The notes under the pieces: model-generated
What the model was told of the DNA's origin: nothing
Databases searched by the model: none
What the model saw: only the letters and a program-made list of their open reading frames with translations
Source of the DNA: Lachnospiraceae bacterium
GTDB lineage: Bacteria > Bacillota > Clostridia > Lachnospirales > Lachnospiraceae
Assembly: GCA_017543445.1 (NCBI GenBank)
Contig: JAFYGB010000019.1
Location: 124,001 to 188,000 of the forward strand
Direction of reading: 5' to 3'
Length of the DNA stretch: 64,000 nucleotides
Translations under genes and position numbers: made by a program
Shown: positions 28,513-37,112 of the stretch, in pieces
How the letters are laid out: each line of letters begins with the position of its first letter
Position numbering within the stretch: the first letter of the stretch is position 1

Positions 28513-29826
28513 TCAACTGCAATTAAGCTGTACGGCATTCGATATATCACCATTCCAGAAATCTTCCAAAGGTATATATCCTTTACACCAATCCCCCGTT
28601 AAATTCATGTTGCAGTAGACACTTTCCCCATAGACTACTATAGGCATGATAGTGTTCGGGATGGGTTCGGATGTAGTTCTGATCGTCTCTCCATTCGCTT
28701 CATCAACTAACATATAAATGCTCGAAGCCTGTGCATTCGATTCACGCTTTGAACAGAATAAATGCTCATCACTCCATGCTGAAGAATATATTGAATAGTC
28801 TAATTCATTAAAGCTCTCACCATTATAGCGATATAATACGGTCTTCGCGATTTTATCATATGAAAGTGCAAAAAAGTCACGGCAAAATACAATATTACCT
28901 TCGGGGATATTCATATGTTTGATACAGGTATTCAGTTCTCCTGTCTTGTAATTATAATCAAAGATATCCAGCCATGTACGCTTATGCATTTCATCTCGAT
29001 ATTCTTCAACGCTTAGTTCTATAAGTTCCTCAGGAATCACCAGCCCAAACGTATCGCCCGTTATACCCATATAAGGAATATCACAATACCAATATGCGAA
29101 ATACACATGATCTCCCCGAACATCATACTGGCATAAATAGGATCCATAGTTTTCAGCGTTGAAAAACTCCGTATATTTACCATCGGACAGGTCCATACTA
29201 AACATTCCACGAACATCTTTCTCTTTCTTTTCGCCAGAGATCCAATGTGAACTGCCGTCATTATCCTTTATCTCAATCAACTCATATGGAAGGTAATAGA
29301 TTGCAAACATTTTATCTCCAGAGTAAAAAAGGTCGGATATATTTACATAATTCATATAATCCGGCAAATGCCCGATTACCCTTCGATTAGCACCCTGTCG
29401 GTCCGAAACACATAATTCACCGGAGGCATTTAGAAAATACAGTTTATCGTCTTTCATCAAGACACTTTTTGCAGAAATCTCGTAGGCGATACACCCCTGT
29501 TCCAGTACTTCACCGGTCATGCTTCGTTTGGTTTGCTTATGTTCACATCCCACATCAAAACAGTAAATAAGATCTTTCTTACTATTCGTATCAAATATTT
29601 GAAGGCGACCATGGTCATTGTGATATAGGCAGTAATCCGAAGAAAAAACAATGTTGTGTGCATTCCAATAGCATACGAAAGATGAAACGCTCTCGCCTGA
29701 GAATGCCCCCGTTTCGGAAGCGTTATCAGATTTCAAAGAAGACTCAATCTCTCCCGTTTTTTTGCATGCTGTGATCATAAAACACAACACCACAAGCAAC
29801 AGAGTTATTCGTTTTACTAGTTTCAT
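28513..29826 (-). CDS. Lipoprotein with WD/propeller-like repeats
   Basis: A 437-aa lipoprotein (lipid Cys in CFMITACKK, about residue 21). The rest is a series of short beta-strand blocks such as DYCLYHNDHGRLQIFDT, DDKLYFLNASGELCVSD and GDHVYFAYWY, as expected for a propeller, with an unusual motif CFDVGCEHK...GCIAYE (near residues 88-120) that could bind metal. Start ATG 29826 is six bases after AGGGGTG; ATG 29844 is an alternative. It closely matches residues 70-450 of the pseudogene product at 31193-33127. Function unknown; a sensor or ligand-binding partner of the solute-binding lipoprotein downstream is plausible. Confidence 0.72.
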   Translation of the reverse strand: MKLVKRITLLLVVLCFMITACKKTGEIESSLKSDNASETGAFSGESVSSFVCYWNAHNIVFSSDYCLYHNDHGRLQIFDTNSKKDLIYCFDVGCEHKQTKRSMTGEVLEQGCIAYEISAKSVLMKDDKLYFLNASGELCVSDRQGANRRVIGHLPDYMNYVNISDLFYSGDKMFAIYYLPYELIEIKDNDGSSHWISGEKKEKDVRGMFSMDLSDGKYTEFFNAENYGSYLCQYDVRGDHVYFAYWYCDIPYMGITGDTFGLVIPEELIELSVEEYRDEMHKRTWLDIFDYNYKTGELNTCIKHMNIPEGNIVFCRDFFALSYDKIAKTVLYRYNGESFNELDYSIYSSAWSDEHLFCSKRESNAQASSIYMLVDEANGETIRTTSEPIPNTIMPIVVYGESVYCNMNLTGDWCKGYIPLEDFWNGDISNAVQLNCS

Positions 29827-29862
29827 AGAAACACCCCTATTCATTTATTTTGCCTTTATCAA

Positions 29863-30075
29863 TCATTGTAATACTTGAATTGTACGGTGTTCGCCAGATC
29901 ACCGTTCCAAAAATCCGAGGTCGGAATATATCCGATGCTGTAGATCCCGTCAATGGTGAGTGAGGCGTAGCAGGTGTTTCCGATAATAGCCGCAGGATAT
30001 AAAACCCCGGCCTGTATGGGCTTCGCCGTTTATCTCAGTATCACACCGCTGGTCTCATCGATCAAAACATAGTTT
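29863..30075 (-). pseudogene. C-terminal fragment of a third propeller-type lipoprotein
   Basis: Reading the minus strand gives NYVLIDETSGVILR, a TAA stop, then TAKPIQAGVLYPAAIIG and DFWNGDLANTVQFKYYND with a natural stop at 29863. This matches the end of the propeller domain in the 31193-33127 frame residue for residue apart from point changes. No start or N-terminal portion is present; it abuts the ATP-grasp fragment within about 10 nt. Confidence 0.85.
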
Positions 30076-30085
30076 TGCAGATCAG

Positions 30086-30353
30086 TTTGAAAGCGTCCGT
30101 GACCTGTTTCGCCAGTTCGATCGACTTCGAAACCGCTTCGAGATCCTCATTGGGCACGTGAATCTTCGAATGATCAAAAGAATACAGAATCTCCGGCGCT
30201 GCTCCCTGCCCCAGATTATGCTTCCATGACAGCACGTATGTCTCGCCCTTCTTCGGCACGTACGCACCCTTCTTATGCTTTTTATCGCCATGCACGAAAT
30301 CATAGGAAACGGTCTCGCCGGACAGTAACCGGTCGGCAAATGCAGGATCCTCC
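30086..30353 (-). pseudogene. Internal fragment of the ATP-grasp ligase gene
   Basis: 268 bases match 33476-33743 of the intact ATP-grasp gene with no gap and only scattered substitutions. The fragment keeps the reading frame (HGDKKHKKGAYVPKKGETYV and onward) and then leaves homology at DAFKL, running into ICKTMF and a stop. Both the N-terminal half and the metal-binding C-terminus are missing. Product of duplication plus deletion. Confidence 0.92.
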
Positions 30354-30380
30354 TTTACGCGGAAAATGCAAGTCTGTAAA

Positions 30381-33127
30381 CTACTTCGTGCTATTCTCTT
30401 TCGTCGTATTCCAGATCTGAAGCTGGCGGTTTAACTCTTCGACAACATCCGAATAATCCTTTTTCTTTTTAAAATATCGATCCAGGAAATCGGTGTAATT
30501 CGGATTTACACCTTTTGTGTATTTTTATCCTCATACAGTTCGGATGTCAGTTTATTGAGATCTGCCACAGAATCATACAATTTTGTGATCTGTTCTTCAC
30601 TCAAGTAAGGAATGAACCCGGTAAACTCCGTAGACTTATACTGCCTCGTAGCTTCGTTCCTCTGTTTCCACTCCTGTGCGCTAAGATCCGTCGTATAGGT
30701 CAGTTTCGATGCGATTTCCGGATCGGAGTAACAGATCACCAGCGCGCGCAGTGCCAGAGCTTTATTCGGTGAAGAGGCGGAAACTCCATACGTTTCCGCG
30801 ATATTCGTTGGAAACAGATTCTCAGTAAGCGCATAAGGAGTAAAACCGTGCAGATCCCACCCATTGCCTAGAGTTATTATGGCCAATGCATCCTCCGGAA
30901 TATTATCCAGATTACCATCATTTACCCAATAACCATCCCGATAGTCCTCGTATAATTGCTCTAAGAATTCTTTCGTGCGTTCTTCATTCAAAATATCTAT
31001 AAACGCACCTGCATCTGCATCATACGTTGCGTCAAACACAGTTAGATCTCCGAGTAAAGCAGTAATTATGCCTATATTAAACTCATATCTGGAAACGATC
31101 GTCCGTTTGGGCCCGGAAAGACTCCTACAAAAATTACTTAAAGATACATAGGTGCCATCGAATGCTTCTTCAAAATCTTTCTTGTAAGAATCTCAGACAT
31201 AGAGGACAGCACCGTTGTCCCCTCCTTTTTTATCCGGGATCGAATAGATGTTTCCGTTCACCTTTACCAGATTCCACTGCAGATCACTGAAGGTTTCCCA
31301 CAATGCCTTTCCGTCTTCACTTTCCAGATAATCATTCAACGAAAGAAGTGCTTTCTCTGCAAATGCAACTTGGTCAAAAATTCCATGGGCTAATGCCGGT
31401 GTCGTAACGATATCCGGCATGTTATTGTTGTCGATCTGAGTCTGCAGCCATTTCGGATAATCGTCAAAATCTACCATTGCCGTGGAAAAATCGATTCGAA
31501 AATCCATTCCTTTTTCTTTCAGCAGGCGGTTGATCGCATCCCGATTCTGCTGATCGATCATGGAACTGTAATGGAGCTTCCAGGTTACACGGGGAAGTGA
31601 CGCTTCATAAGCTTCTTCTTCCGGAGACAAGGTCGTAGGCTCCGTTGTTTCCGTTGGTTCCGTCTGAACTTCCGTAGTTTCGGCCATCGTCTCCGTTCCT
31701 GTCGTTTCTGTCGTCTCTGTCGTCTCTTCTTGTGTTGGCGGAATCGTCGACCAGATCGCACCAGACTGCATAGATGTGTCGCTATAATAATGCATCTGAA
31801 CTGCGTTTGTCAGATCACCGTTCCAAAAATCTGCAGTCGAGATATATCCGATACTCCATAATCCATCAACGGTCAGTGAACCATAGCAACTGTTACCGAT
31901 GATGGCGGCCGGATATAAGGTTCCGGGCGTTATGGGCTTCGCCGTTTTTTTCAGGATCTCACCCGTTGTTTCATCGATCAAAACATAGTTCGTCGGATCG
32001 TTTTCCATACTACATACCAAATGGCTGTCACTCCATGCATTCAAAACGAACGCCCCTTCGATGCGGTTGAAAACTTCTCCGTCATATCTGTAGAACACGG
32101 TCTCACCATCTTCCGGAAGCGCAAAGAAATCCTTACACATGGCGATACGCCCTGCCGGCAAATGCTTTTGCTTCAGTGCTGCCTTCAACTCTCCGGTCAC
32201 GCTGTTATAGTCATAGATATCGACCCAGCACTGTCTGTCCATCTCGGCTCGGTATTCATCGGGAGTCAGATTCGTATATTCTTCCGGGATCTTGCGTCCG
32301 TAGGTCTCGCCGTTCATATCCATGTATGGCAATCCCCAATACCAGTACGCAAAGCGCATATGATCTCCGCGAATGTCATACTGTGACAAATAAGACTGAA
32401 AATCCTCCGCCTCGAAAATCTTCGTCCATGTTTTCTCATTGAGGTCAAAGCACAGAATCCCCGTAGTCTCTTTTTCTTTTTGTTCTCCCATGATCCAGCG
32501 TGACTCTCCGTTATCGTCTTTCACTTCGATCAATTCATTTTGGGTACCCCATATCAAGAAGAGCTTATCCTTCATGAAAAAGATATCATAACCTGTGACA
32601 TATCCCGGGATCTTCCCGATCACCCGCTGGTTCAGGCCTTGCCGATCCGAAACACGGACCTCCTTATCCGCGACAAAATACAATTTGTCGTCCCAGATCA
32701 TAACCGTTTTCGACGATAGTTCATATGCAATACAGCCGGGCTCCAGGATCTCACCGGTCATGGACCGTTTTGCGATCTTATGCTCGCAGCCGGGATCAAA
32801 ACAATAGACTAAGTCTTTCTTCGTTTTTGTATCGAAGATCTGTACCCTTCCGTGATTATCATGATATAGGATGTAGTCTTCGGTCAGGAAAGAATCCCTC
32901 GCGCTGCTCCATTCGCAAACAAAAGGCTCCGCGTCGGCAGGTCTCTGATTGGGATCTTCGGTCGTACTCGCACTCGACGGGGTCGAAGAAGCAACCGTTT
33001 CTGCTCCGCTCTTCGGTTCGGTGCCTGCTTCGCCCGTAGGCTCAGGGTCTTTCTGTTTGCAAGCGAAAAGCATGATGCATATAGCCAGAAGCATCATTAC
33101 GGATCTTACTGTATAGGATCTTTTCAT
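30381..33127 (-). pseudogene. Fused propeller + solute-binding lipoprotein, broken by one stop and one frameshift
   Basis: The intact part (33127-31193) has a lipid-attachment Cys (LFACKQK, residue 23), a propeller-like domain (about 70-450, including CFDPGCEHK), a Thr/Glu/Pro linker (about 465-515) and the start of a solute-binding domain. At 31193-31195 an in-frame TGA interrupts it, yet the same frame continues DSYKKDFEEAFDGTY and on to 30506. A frameshift near 30520 then moves the last 44 residues (GVNPNYTDFLDRYFKKKKDY to NSTK, stop at 30381) into another frame. All parts align with the lipoproteins at 26478 and 28513. A truncated 644-aa propeller protein could still be made. Confidence 0.88.
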
Positions 33128-33248
33128 AGATGTATCCTCCTTTCAATGCTTACCCCTCTACTATATATATCAACTTTTTTTTGAGTTGGTTGCACGTTTT
33201 TCAAATCTTCTTTATTGTAAATTTATTAGGCTTTTCATGTCTTTCTTC

Positions 33249-33275
33249 CAAAAAAGCCGGCGCAAACGGCCGGCT
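33249..33275 (-). terminator. Intrinsic terminator of the G1PDH-Mur-ATP-grasp operon
   Basis: A 7-bp GC-rich stem (AGCCGGC / GCCGGCT, 7-nt loop) followed by TTTTTTGG on the minus strand, 33 nt after the ATP-grasp stop codon. Confidence 0.9.
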
Positions 33276-33307
33276 CTATGGATTGTTGTATGTATATGCA
33301 ATGTTTT

Positions 33308-34318
33308 TCACGCCTTCAGGCTCTTTTCGATCGCCTTCGTATAGATCTTCTTCGCAAGCCGATAGTATGCATCGTTATAGGATGCGAGGTTCTCCATCAT
33401 GACGCCGTTATTGACCTCGAGGATCATGTAGCGGTCATCATAGGTACGGATCACGTCGCAGGATACAAACCGAAGTTTAAACGCGTCCGTGACCTGTTTC
33501 GCCAGTTCGATCGACTTCGAAACGACTTCGATATCCTCATTGGACACGTGGATCTTCGAATGATCAAAAGAATACAGAATCTCCGGCGCTGCTCCCTGCC
33601 CCAGATTATGCTTCCATGACAGCACGTACGTCTCGCCCTTCTTCGGCACGTACGCACCCTTCTTATGCTTTTTATCGCCATGCTCGAAATCATAGGAAAC
33701 GGTCTCGCCGGACAGTAACCGGTCGGCAAATGCAGAATCCTCCGCCACCTTCATCGCCAGCAGTTCCTGCACACTGTGCTCCCCGTCCCCGATCAGTTGC
33801 GGACGGCACTTGCGAAATACGACCGCGGGTTTTCCATCGAGCATGATGCAACGCAGTTCATCGCGGATCGGAACATAGGGGGCAATGCACATGGAAGGCG
33901 CTTCTGCGTAGATGCAGTGCGCAGCATATTCCAGTTCCTTCTGCGTCTGCGCCACAAACACCAGATGTCCGCCGGTTCCCTGATTGTCCTTACATACCAC
34001 TTTTTTATATTTCTTGAGCAGTGCGATCATATCGGCGTAATAGCCGCTCTCACCGAAGATATACTCCGGATGTGCAGGCGACATAAAGCAGGTATGTGGC
34101 ACGCAAGGGATGTCCAAGTGCTCCATCATATCCGCAGCGATCGCCTTATCTTTGCAAACGGCTGCCTGGGACGCCAGGTCGAGGCCGAACTGGTAGCCGA
34201 AGATAAACGCTTTCTTATCTTCCTTCGTCAGCAGAAACGCCCAGTCGCCGGAAAAACCGGTGCAGGTGATGCCCTTTTCTTCACAGATCTCTTTGATCAA
34301 TTTTACAAATGTACTCAT
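33308..34318 (-). CDS. ATP-grasp ligase, cyanophycin/glutathione-synthetase-like
   Basis: A 336-aa cytosolic ligase expected to activate a carboxylate as acyl phosphate and join it to an amine or thiol. Fold cues: VCKDNQGTGGHLVFV (glycine-rich loop, near residue 110), VFRKCRPQLIGDGEHSVQELLAMK (near residue 170, like the GDG...S..EL block of cyanophycin synthetase/RimK-type enzymes) and the metal-binding YMILEVNNGVMMEN (near residue 308). ATG 34318 follows AGGAG; gap to the Mur-like gene is 11 nt. A 268-bp piece is duplicated at 30086. Substrate not evident. Confidence 0.82.
   Translation of the reverse strand: MSTFVKLIKEICEEKGITCTGFSGDWAFLLTKEDKKAFIFGYQFGLDLASQAAVCKDKAIAADMMEHLDIPCVPHTCFMSPAHPEYIFGESGYYADMIALLKKYKKVVCKDNQGTGGHLVFVAQTQKELEYAAHCIYAEAPSMCIAPYVPIRDELRCIMLDGKPAVVFRKCRPQLIGDGEHSVQELLAMKVAEDSAFADRLLSGETVSYDFEHGDKKHKKGAYVPKKGETYVLSWKHNLGQGAAPEILYSFDHSKIHVSNEDIEVVSKSIELAKQVTDAFKLRFVSCDVIRTYDDRYMILEVNNGVMMENLASYNDAYYRLAKKIYTKAIEKSLKA
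33476..33743 (-). repeat. Parent copy of a 268-bp direct repeat (other copy 30086-30353)
   Basis: The two copies lie in the same orientation, exactly 3,390 bp apart, collinear without gaps and differing at only a small number of positions. The distance is a multiple of three, so the frame is preserved. Confidence 0.93.
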
Positions 34319-34329
34319 AGTTCTCCTGT

Positions 34330-35949
34330 TTACGGCATCTCCAAAGTCTCGTTCGGGATCACCTCGGCGATGACCTGACGTACAAATTCGGTGTCGCTGT
34401 ACGGGATCTTCACGCCATTGATCTCCTGGTACGTCTCCTGTCCCAGGTCAATGATCGCGATCAGATCGCCTTCCTGAACATGTTCGATCGCATAGCGGAT
34501 GGCCTTCTTACGGTTCGGGATCACTACGTAGTTTCCCTTCGTCAGTTTCAGTCCCTGAGCGATGGTCAGGAAGATATTTTCAAAGGTTTCATAGCGGTTG
34601 TGACCGGAAGTCACGATGGACAGATCCGCCAGTCTTCCGCAAGCCTCGCCCATCTCGAATCTACGGGACAATGCACGGTTTCCGTCCGCGGAAAATACGC
34701 ACACCAAACGCTTCGGTAAGAACCTCCGCAAGGAAACCAAAAGATTTCGTGTGCTGTAACCGTTGTGTGCAAAATCGACACAAACCGAGAAACGAGTGCT
34801 CTGGTAGACCATGTCCAGACGGCCGGGTACGTGGATATGACTCAAGGTCTCCGCGATCGTCTCATAGGAGATACCCATCAGACGCGTGACAGTGATGGCC
34901 GCCATCGCATTGCCCACCTGATACAAACCCGGGAAGTTCACGTCCACGGAAGCAGCCGGCGCATTTGCCGCGCCTTCCTCGTAAACATCCATGTGGACCA
35001 TCGGTCGGAATTTATCGGAGATCTCACGAACATTATCCGCGTAGAACAACGCCTGCTCCATGCCTTGCAGTTGCAGATTCGAAGGCTTCGGACCGGTTCC
35101 GAAAAAGACGGTATTCGTGATACCGCGGCCTCGGATCTCAGACAGAAACGCATCCAGGTGCTGCGAGTCATAACAGACGATGGGCTGACGCGCAACATCC
35201 ATCAGCATGCTCTTAAAATGCAGGTATTCTTCAAAACTCTTATGTTCGATCGGGCTGATATGATCGCCCTCGACGATGTTCAAAAACAGCGCATAGTCAA
35301 AGGTGATGCCGGCGATACGATCCATCATGATGCCGGCGGACGAACACTCGACCACCGCACACGTACAGCCCGCTTTCACGAAGCCGTCCAGGATGCGGAA
35401 CAATTCGTCGGAATCCGGTGTTGAGTTCGGGAGTTCCTCCATGTTGCCATCCACGATAGCACCGCTGGAACCGATGCTTCCACACTTGAAACCGGCCGCA
35501 TTCAGGATCTCCGAGATCATATGCGTGGTCGTCGTTTTACCTTTTGAACCGGTGAGCGCGATCATCTTCATCTTCTGCTCCGGATGATCGTAATAATTCG
35601 CCATCAAGAGCGCCTTCGTTTTACGGACATTGTCCGTAGAAACAATCGTTGCACGCGAAAGTGCGGCCGCGAAGCCGGTATCCACCGTCTCCTGCGCCCG
35701 GATCTCCTTCAAAACGCGCTCTGTCTGATCTTCTTCTATAACGACAAGTGCCGCGCCGCGCTTGATCACATCACAGATCACCGAATGTGAGTCAAAACGC
35801 ACGCCGCGGACGCAAACGTACAGATCGCCGGGGATGATGCGGCGATTATCCATCTTTGCAGTCACGCCGGTCACTTCCGTTGAAGCGGCCGCCGCTCCCT
35901 CATAAACCATGCGGCAATCAATGCCTTGTAGCAGGTTTTCTTTACGCAC
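34330..35949 (-). CDS. MurE-like Mur ligase with altered substrate motifs
   Basis: A 539-aa ATP-dependent ligase with the three Mur domains: N-terminal uridine-type domain (VTGVTAKMDNRRIIPGDLYVCVRG, residues 24-47), central ATPase (TGSKGKTTTTHMI near residue 135, carbamylated-Lys region EEYLHFKSMLM near 240) and C-terminal domain (HVPGRLDMVYQ, DFAHNGYSTRNLL). The C-terminal signature differs from MurE: TSGHNRYETFENIF stands where DNPR is expected and DLGQETYQ where GKGHE is expected. So it probably adds another group than diaminopimelate or lysine. GTG start overlaps the G1PDH stop by 8 nt. Confidence 0.85.
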   Translation of the reverse strand: MRKENLLQGIDCRMVYEGAAAASTEVTGVTAKMDNRRIIPGDLYVCVRGVRFDSHSVICDVIKRGAALVVIEEDQTERVLKEIRAQETVDTGFAAALSRATIVSTDNVRKTKALLMANYYDHPEQKMKMIALTGSKGKTTTTHMISEILNAAGFKCGSIGSSGAIVDGNMEELPNSTPDSDELFRILDGFVKAGCTCAVVECSSAGIMMDRIAGITFDYALFLNIVEGDHISPIEHKSFEEYLHFKSMLMDVARQPIVCYDSQHLDAFLSEIRGRGITNTVFFGTGPKPSNLQLQGMEQALFYADNVREISDKFRPMVHMDVYEEGAANAPAASVDVNFPGLYQVGNAMAAITVTRLMGISYETIAETLSHIHVPGRLDMVYQSTRFSVCVDFAHNGYSTRNLLVSLRRFLPKRLVCVFSADGNRALSRRFEMGEACGRLADLSIVTSGHNRYETFENIFLTIAQGLKLTKGNYVVIPNRKKAIRYAIEHVQEGDLIAIIDLGQETYQEINGVKIPYSDTEFVRQVIAEVIPNETLEMP

Positions 35950-37006
35950 CGAATTCTTCCTCCATCTGATCGTAAAGCTTTCCGAGTCTCTCGTCGGAAA
36001 GGTCCGTTTCGTTTAATATCGTATAACGGTCTGCGCGTGTACCGGCAGCTTTCTGCCAGGCACCGGTAAAGACCTCTTTGGAAATGCCCAGTTTTGACGG
36101 ACATACAGGGATCTCGTAATCCTTTAACATCTTCGTGATCTTCGCCAGATTACGGTTCTGGAACACGCAGGCGCCGTAGCTTCCGACCGCAACGGCTAAC
36201 CCATGGGGCAATGATACCTGATCCGCGTAGCACTCCTCCAGAGCATGACAGAACAGATGCTCGGAGCCTGAAGAAGGCCGGGAACTTCCGGCGATCTCCA
36301 TGGCCAGACCGCCCATGACCAGCGCATGTGTCAGCATCTTGATGAAATCCTTACTGTAGATCTCTTTATTCTCGTTGTAACAGATGGAGTTGAATGCCAT
36401 CTTCGACATCATATATGCGAAGTCTTCCATCGTGCTTTGGTTCTTCTGCGCAGCCAGCTTCCAGTCGTTCAGCGCCGTATATTTGCTGACGGTGTCGCCG
36501 ATACCGGACAGCAGCTGGTGCTTCGGTGCGCTCAGGATCACATTGGCATCCACGATGACAGCCGCCGGAATGCCGCAGCCAAAGGTCTTACGTGCTCTGC
36601 CTTCGGTCCCCAGAACTGCATGCGGCGAAGCGATGCCGTCGTTGCTCAAGGTCGTGGGCAGGCACAGAAACAGTCGCTTCGAAACAAAAGCAGCATATTT
36701 CGCCAGATCCAGAACGGAGCCGCCGCCCAGACCGATGACCAGGTTTATATCCTCCACGCAAATGTGCTTCGCCAGCGCGACCGCGCTGTCAAACGATCCG
36801 TCCGAGACAAGATAGACCTCGCAGTGCTTTAGGTCGCCCTGAATATCACGGATCACATTTACAAAAATATCCTTCAGGTTCGCATCGGTGACCAGGATCG
36901 CTTTACGCTTCTTTATATCCGGAATGCAATCTTTCATCACCTGATCCAGGCGAGAGAAAACTCCTTCCTCCACGATCAGGTGGTAAGGCAATTGAAACTG
37001 CTGCAT
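35942..37006 (-). CDS. sn-Glycerol-1-phosphate dehydrogenase-like (EgsA/AraM family)
   Basis: A 354-aa NAD(P)-dependent metalloenzyme related to iron-containing alcohol dehydrogenases. It has GLGGGSVLDLAKYAA (near residue 85), PTTLSNDGIASPHAVLG (near 110), GIGDTVSKYTALNDWKLAA (near 155) and the metal-binding His residues in GSEHLFCHALE and LPHGLAVAVGS (near 245-270). These are the hallmarks of G1P dehydrogenase, which makes the archaeal-type glycerophosphate enantiomer from dihydroxyacetone phosphate. ATG 37006 has AAGGAG seven bases upstream. First gene of a three-gene operon. Confidence 0.85.
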   Translation of the reverse strand: MQQFQLPYHLIVEEGVFSRLDQVMKDCIPDIKKRKAILVTDANLKDIFVNVIRDIQGDLKHCEVYLVSDGSFDSAVALAKHICVEDINLVIGLGGGSVLDLAKYAAFVSKRLFLCLPTTLSNDGIASPHAVLGTEGRARKTFGCGIPAAVIVDANVILSAPKHQLLSGIGDTVSKYTALNDWKLAAQKNQSTMEDFAYMMSKMAFNSICYNENKEIYSKDFIKMLTHALVMGGLAMEIAGSSRPSSGSEHLFCHALEECYADQVSLPHGLAVAVGSYGACVFQNRNLAKITKMLKDYEIPVCPSKLGISKEVFTGAWQKAAGTRADRYTILNETDLSDERLGKLYDQMEEEFGA

Positions 37007-37032
37007 GGTATACTCCTTGTTTAAAAAATCAT

Positions 37033-37081
37033 AAGACGGCACGGCTGTTCACGCAAAAACGCTTACGGGTCGTACCGTCTT
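37033..37081 (-). terminator. Long hairpin with U-run between clpB and the G1PDH gene
   Basis: Arms AAGACGGTACG and CGTGCCGTCTT (11 bp with a G-U pair) enclose a smaller GCG-TTTTT-GCG-type hairpin; the minus strand then reads ATGATTTTTTAA. It lies 31 nt after the clpB stop and 27 nt before the G1PDH start, so it can be the clpB terminator, a leader attenuator, or both. Confidence 0.8.
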
Positions 37082-37082
37082 A

Positions 37083-37091
37083 ATTATAGCA
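37083..37091 (-). promoter_or_regulatory. Extended -10 promoter before the hairpin, G1PDH operon
   Basis: TGCTATAAT on the minus strand, with no good -35. RNA started about seven bases later would begin exactly with the hairpin at 37033-37081. Confidence 0.5.
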
Positions 37092-37112
37092 TATTTTTCA
37101 GAAACGCGGGGA

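Noticed and set aside
30062..30295. 77-codon frame as an independent small ATP-grasp-like gene
   Set aside because: It is only the in-frame remnant of a duplicated internal piece, lacks catalytic ends and has no ribosome site.
31040..31192. TGA at 31193 as a selenocysteine codon
   Set aside because: A second lesion (frameshift) lies downstream, the aligned residue in the live homologue is not Cys, and no obvious SECIS hairpin follows.
26478..33127. Mobile element (IS or integron) as the cause of the rearranged region
   Set aside because: No transposase, integrase, terminal inverted repeat or target duplication is visible; simple duplication and deletion explain the pieces.
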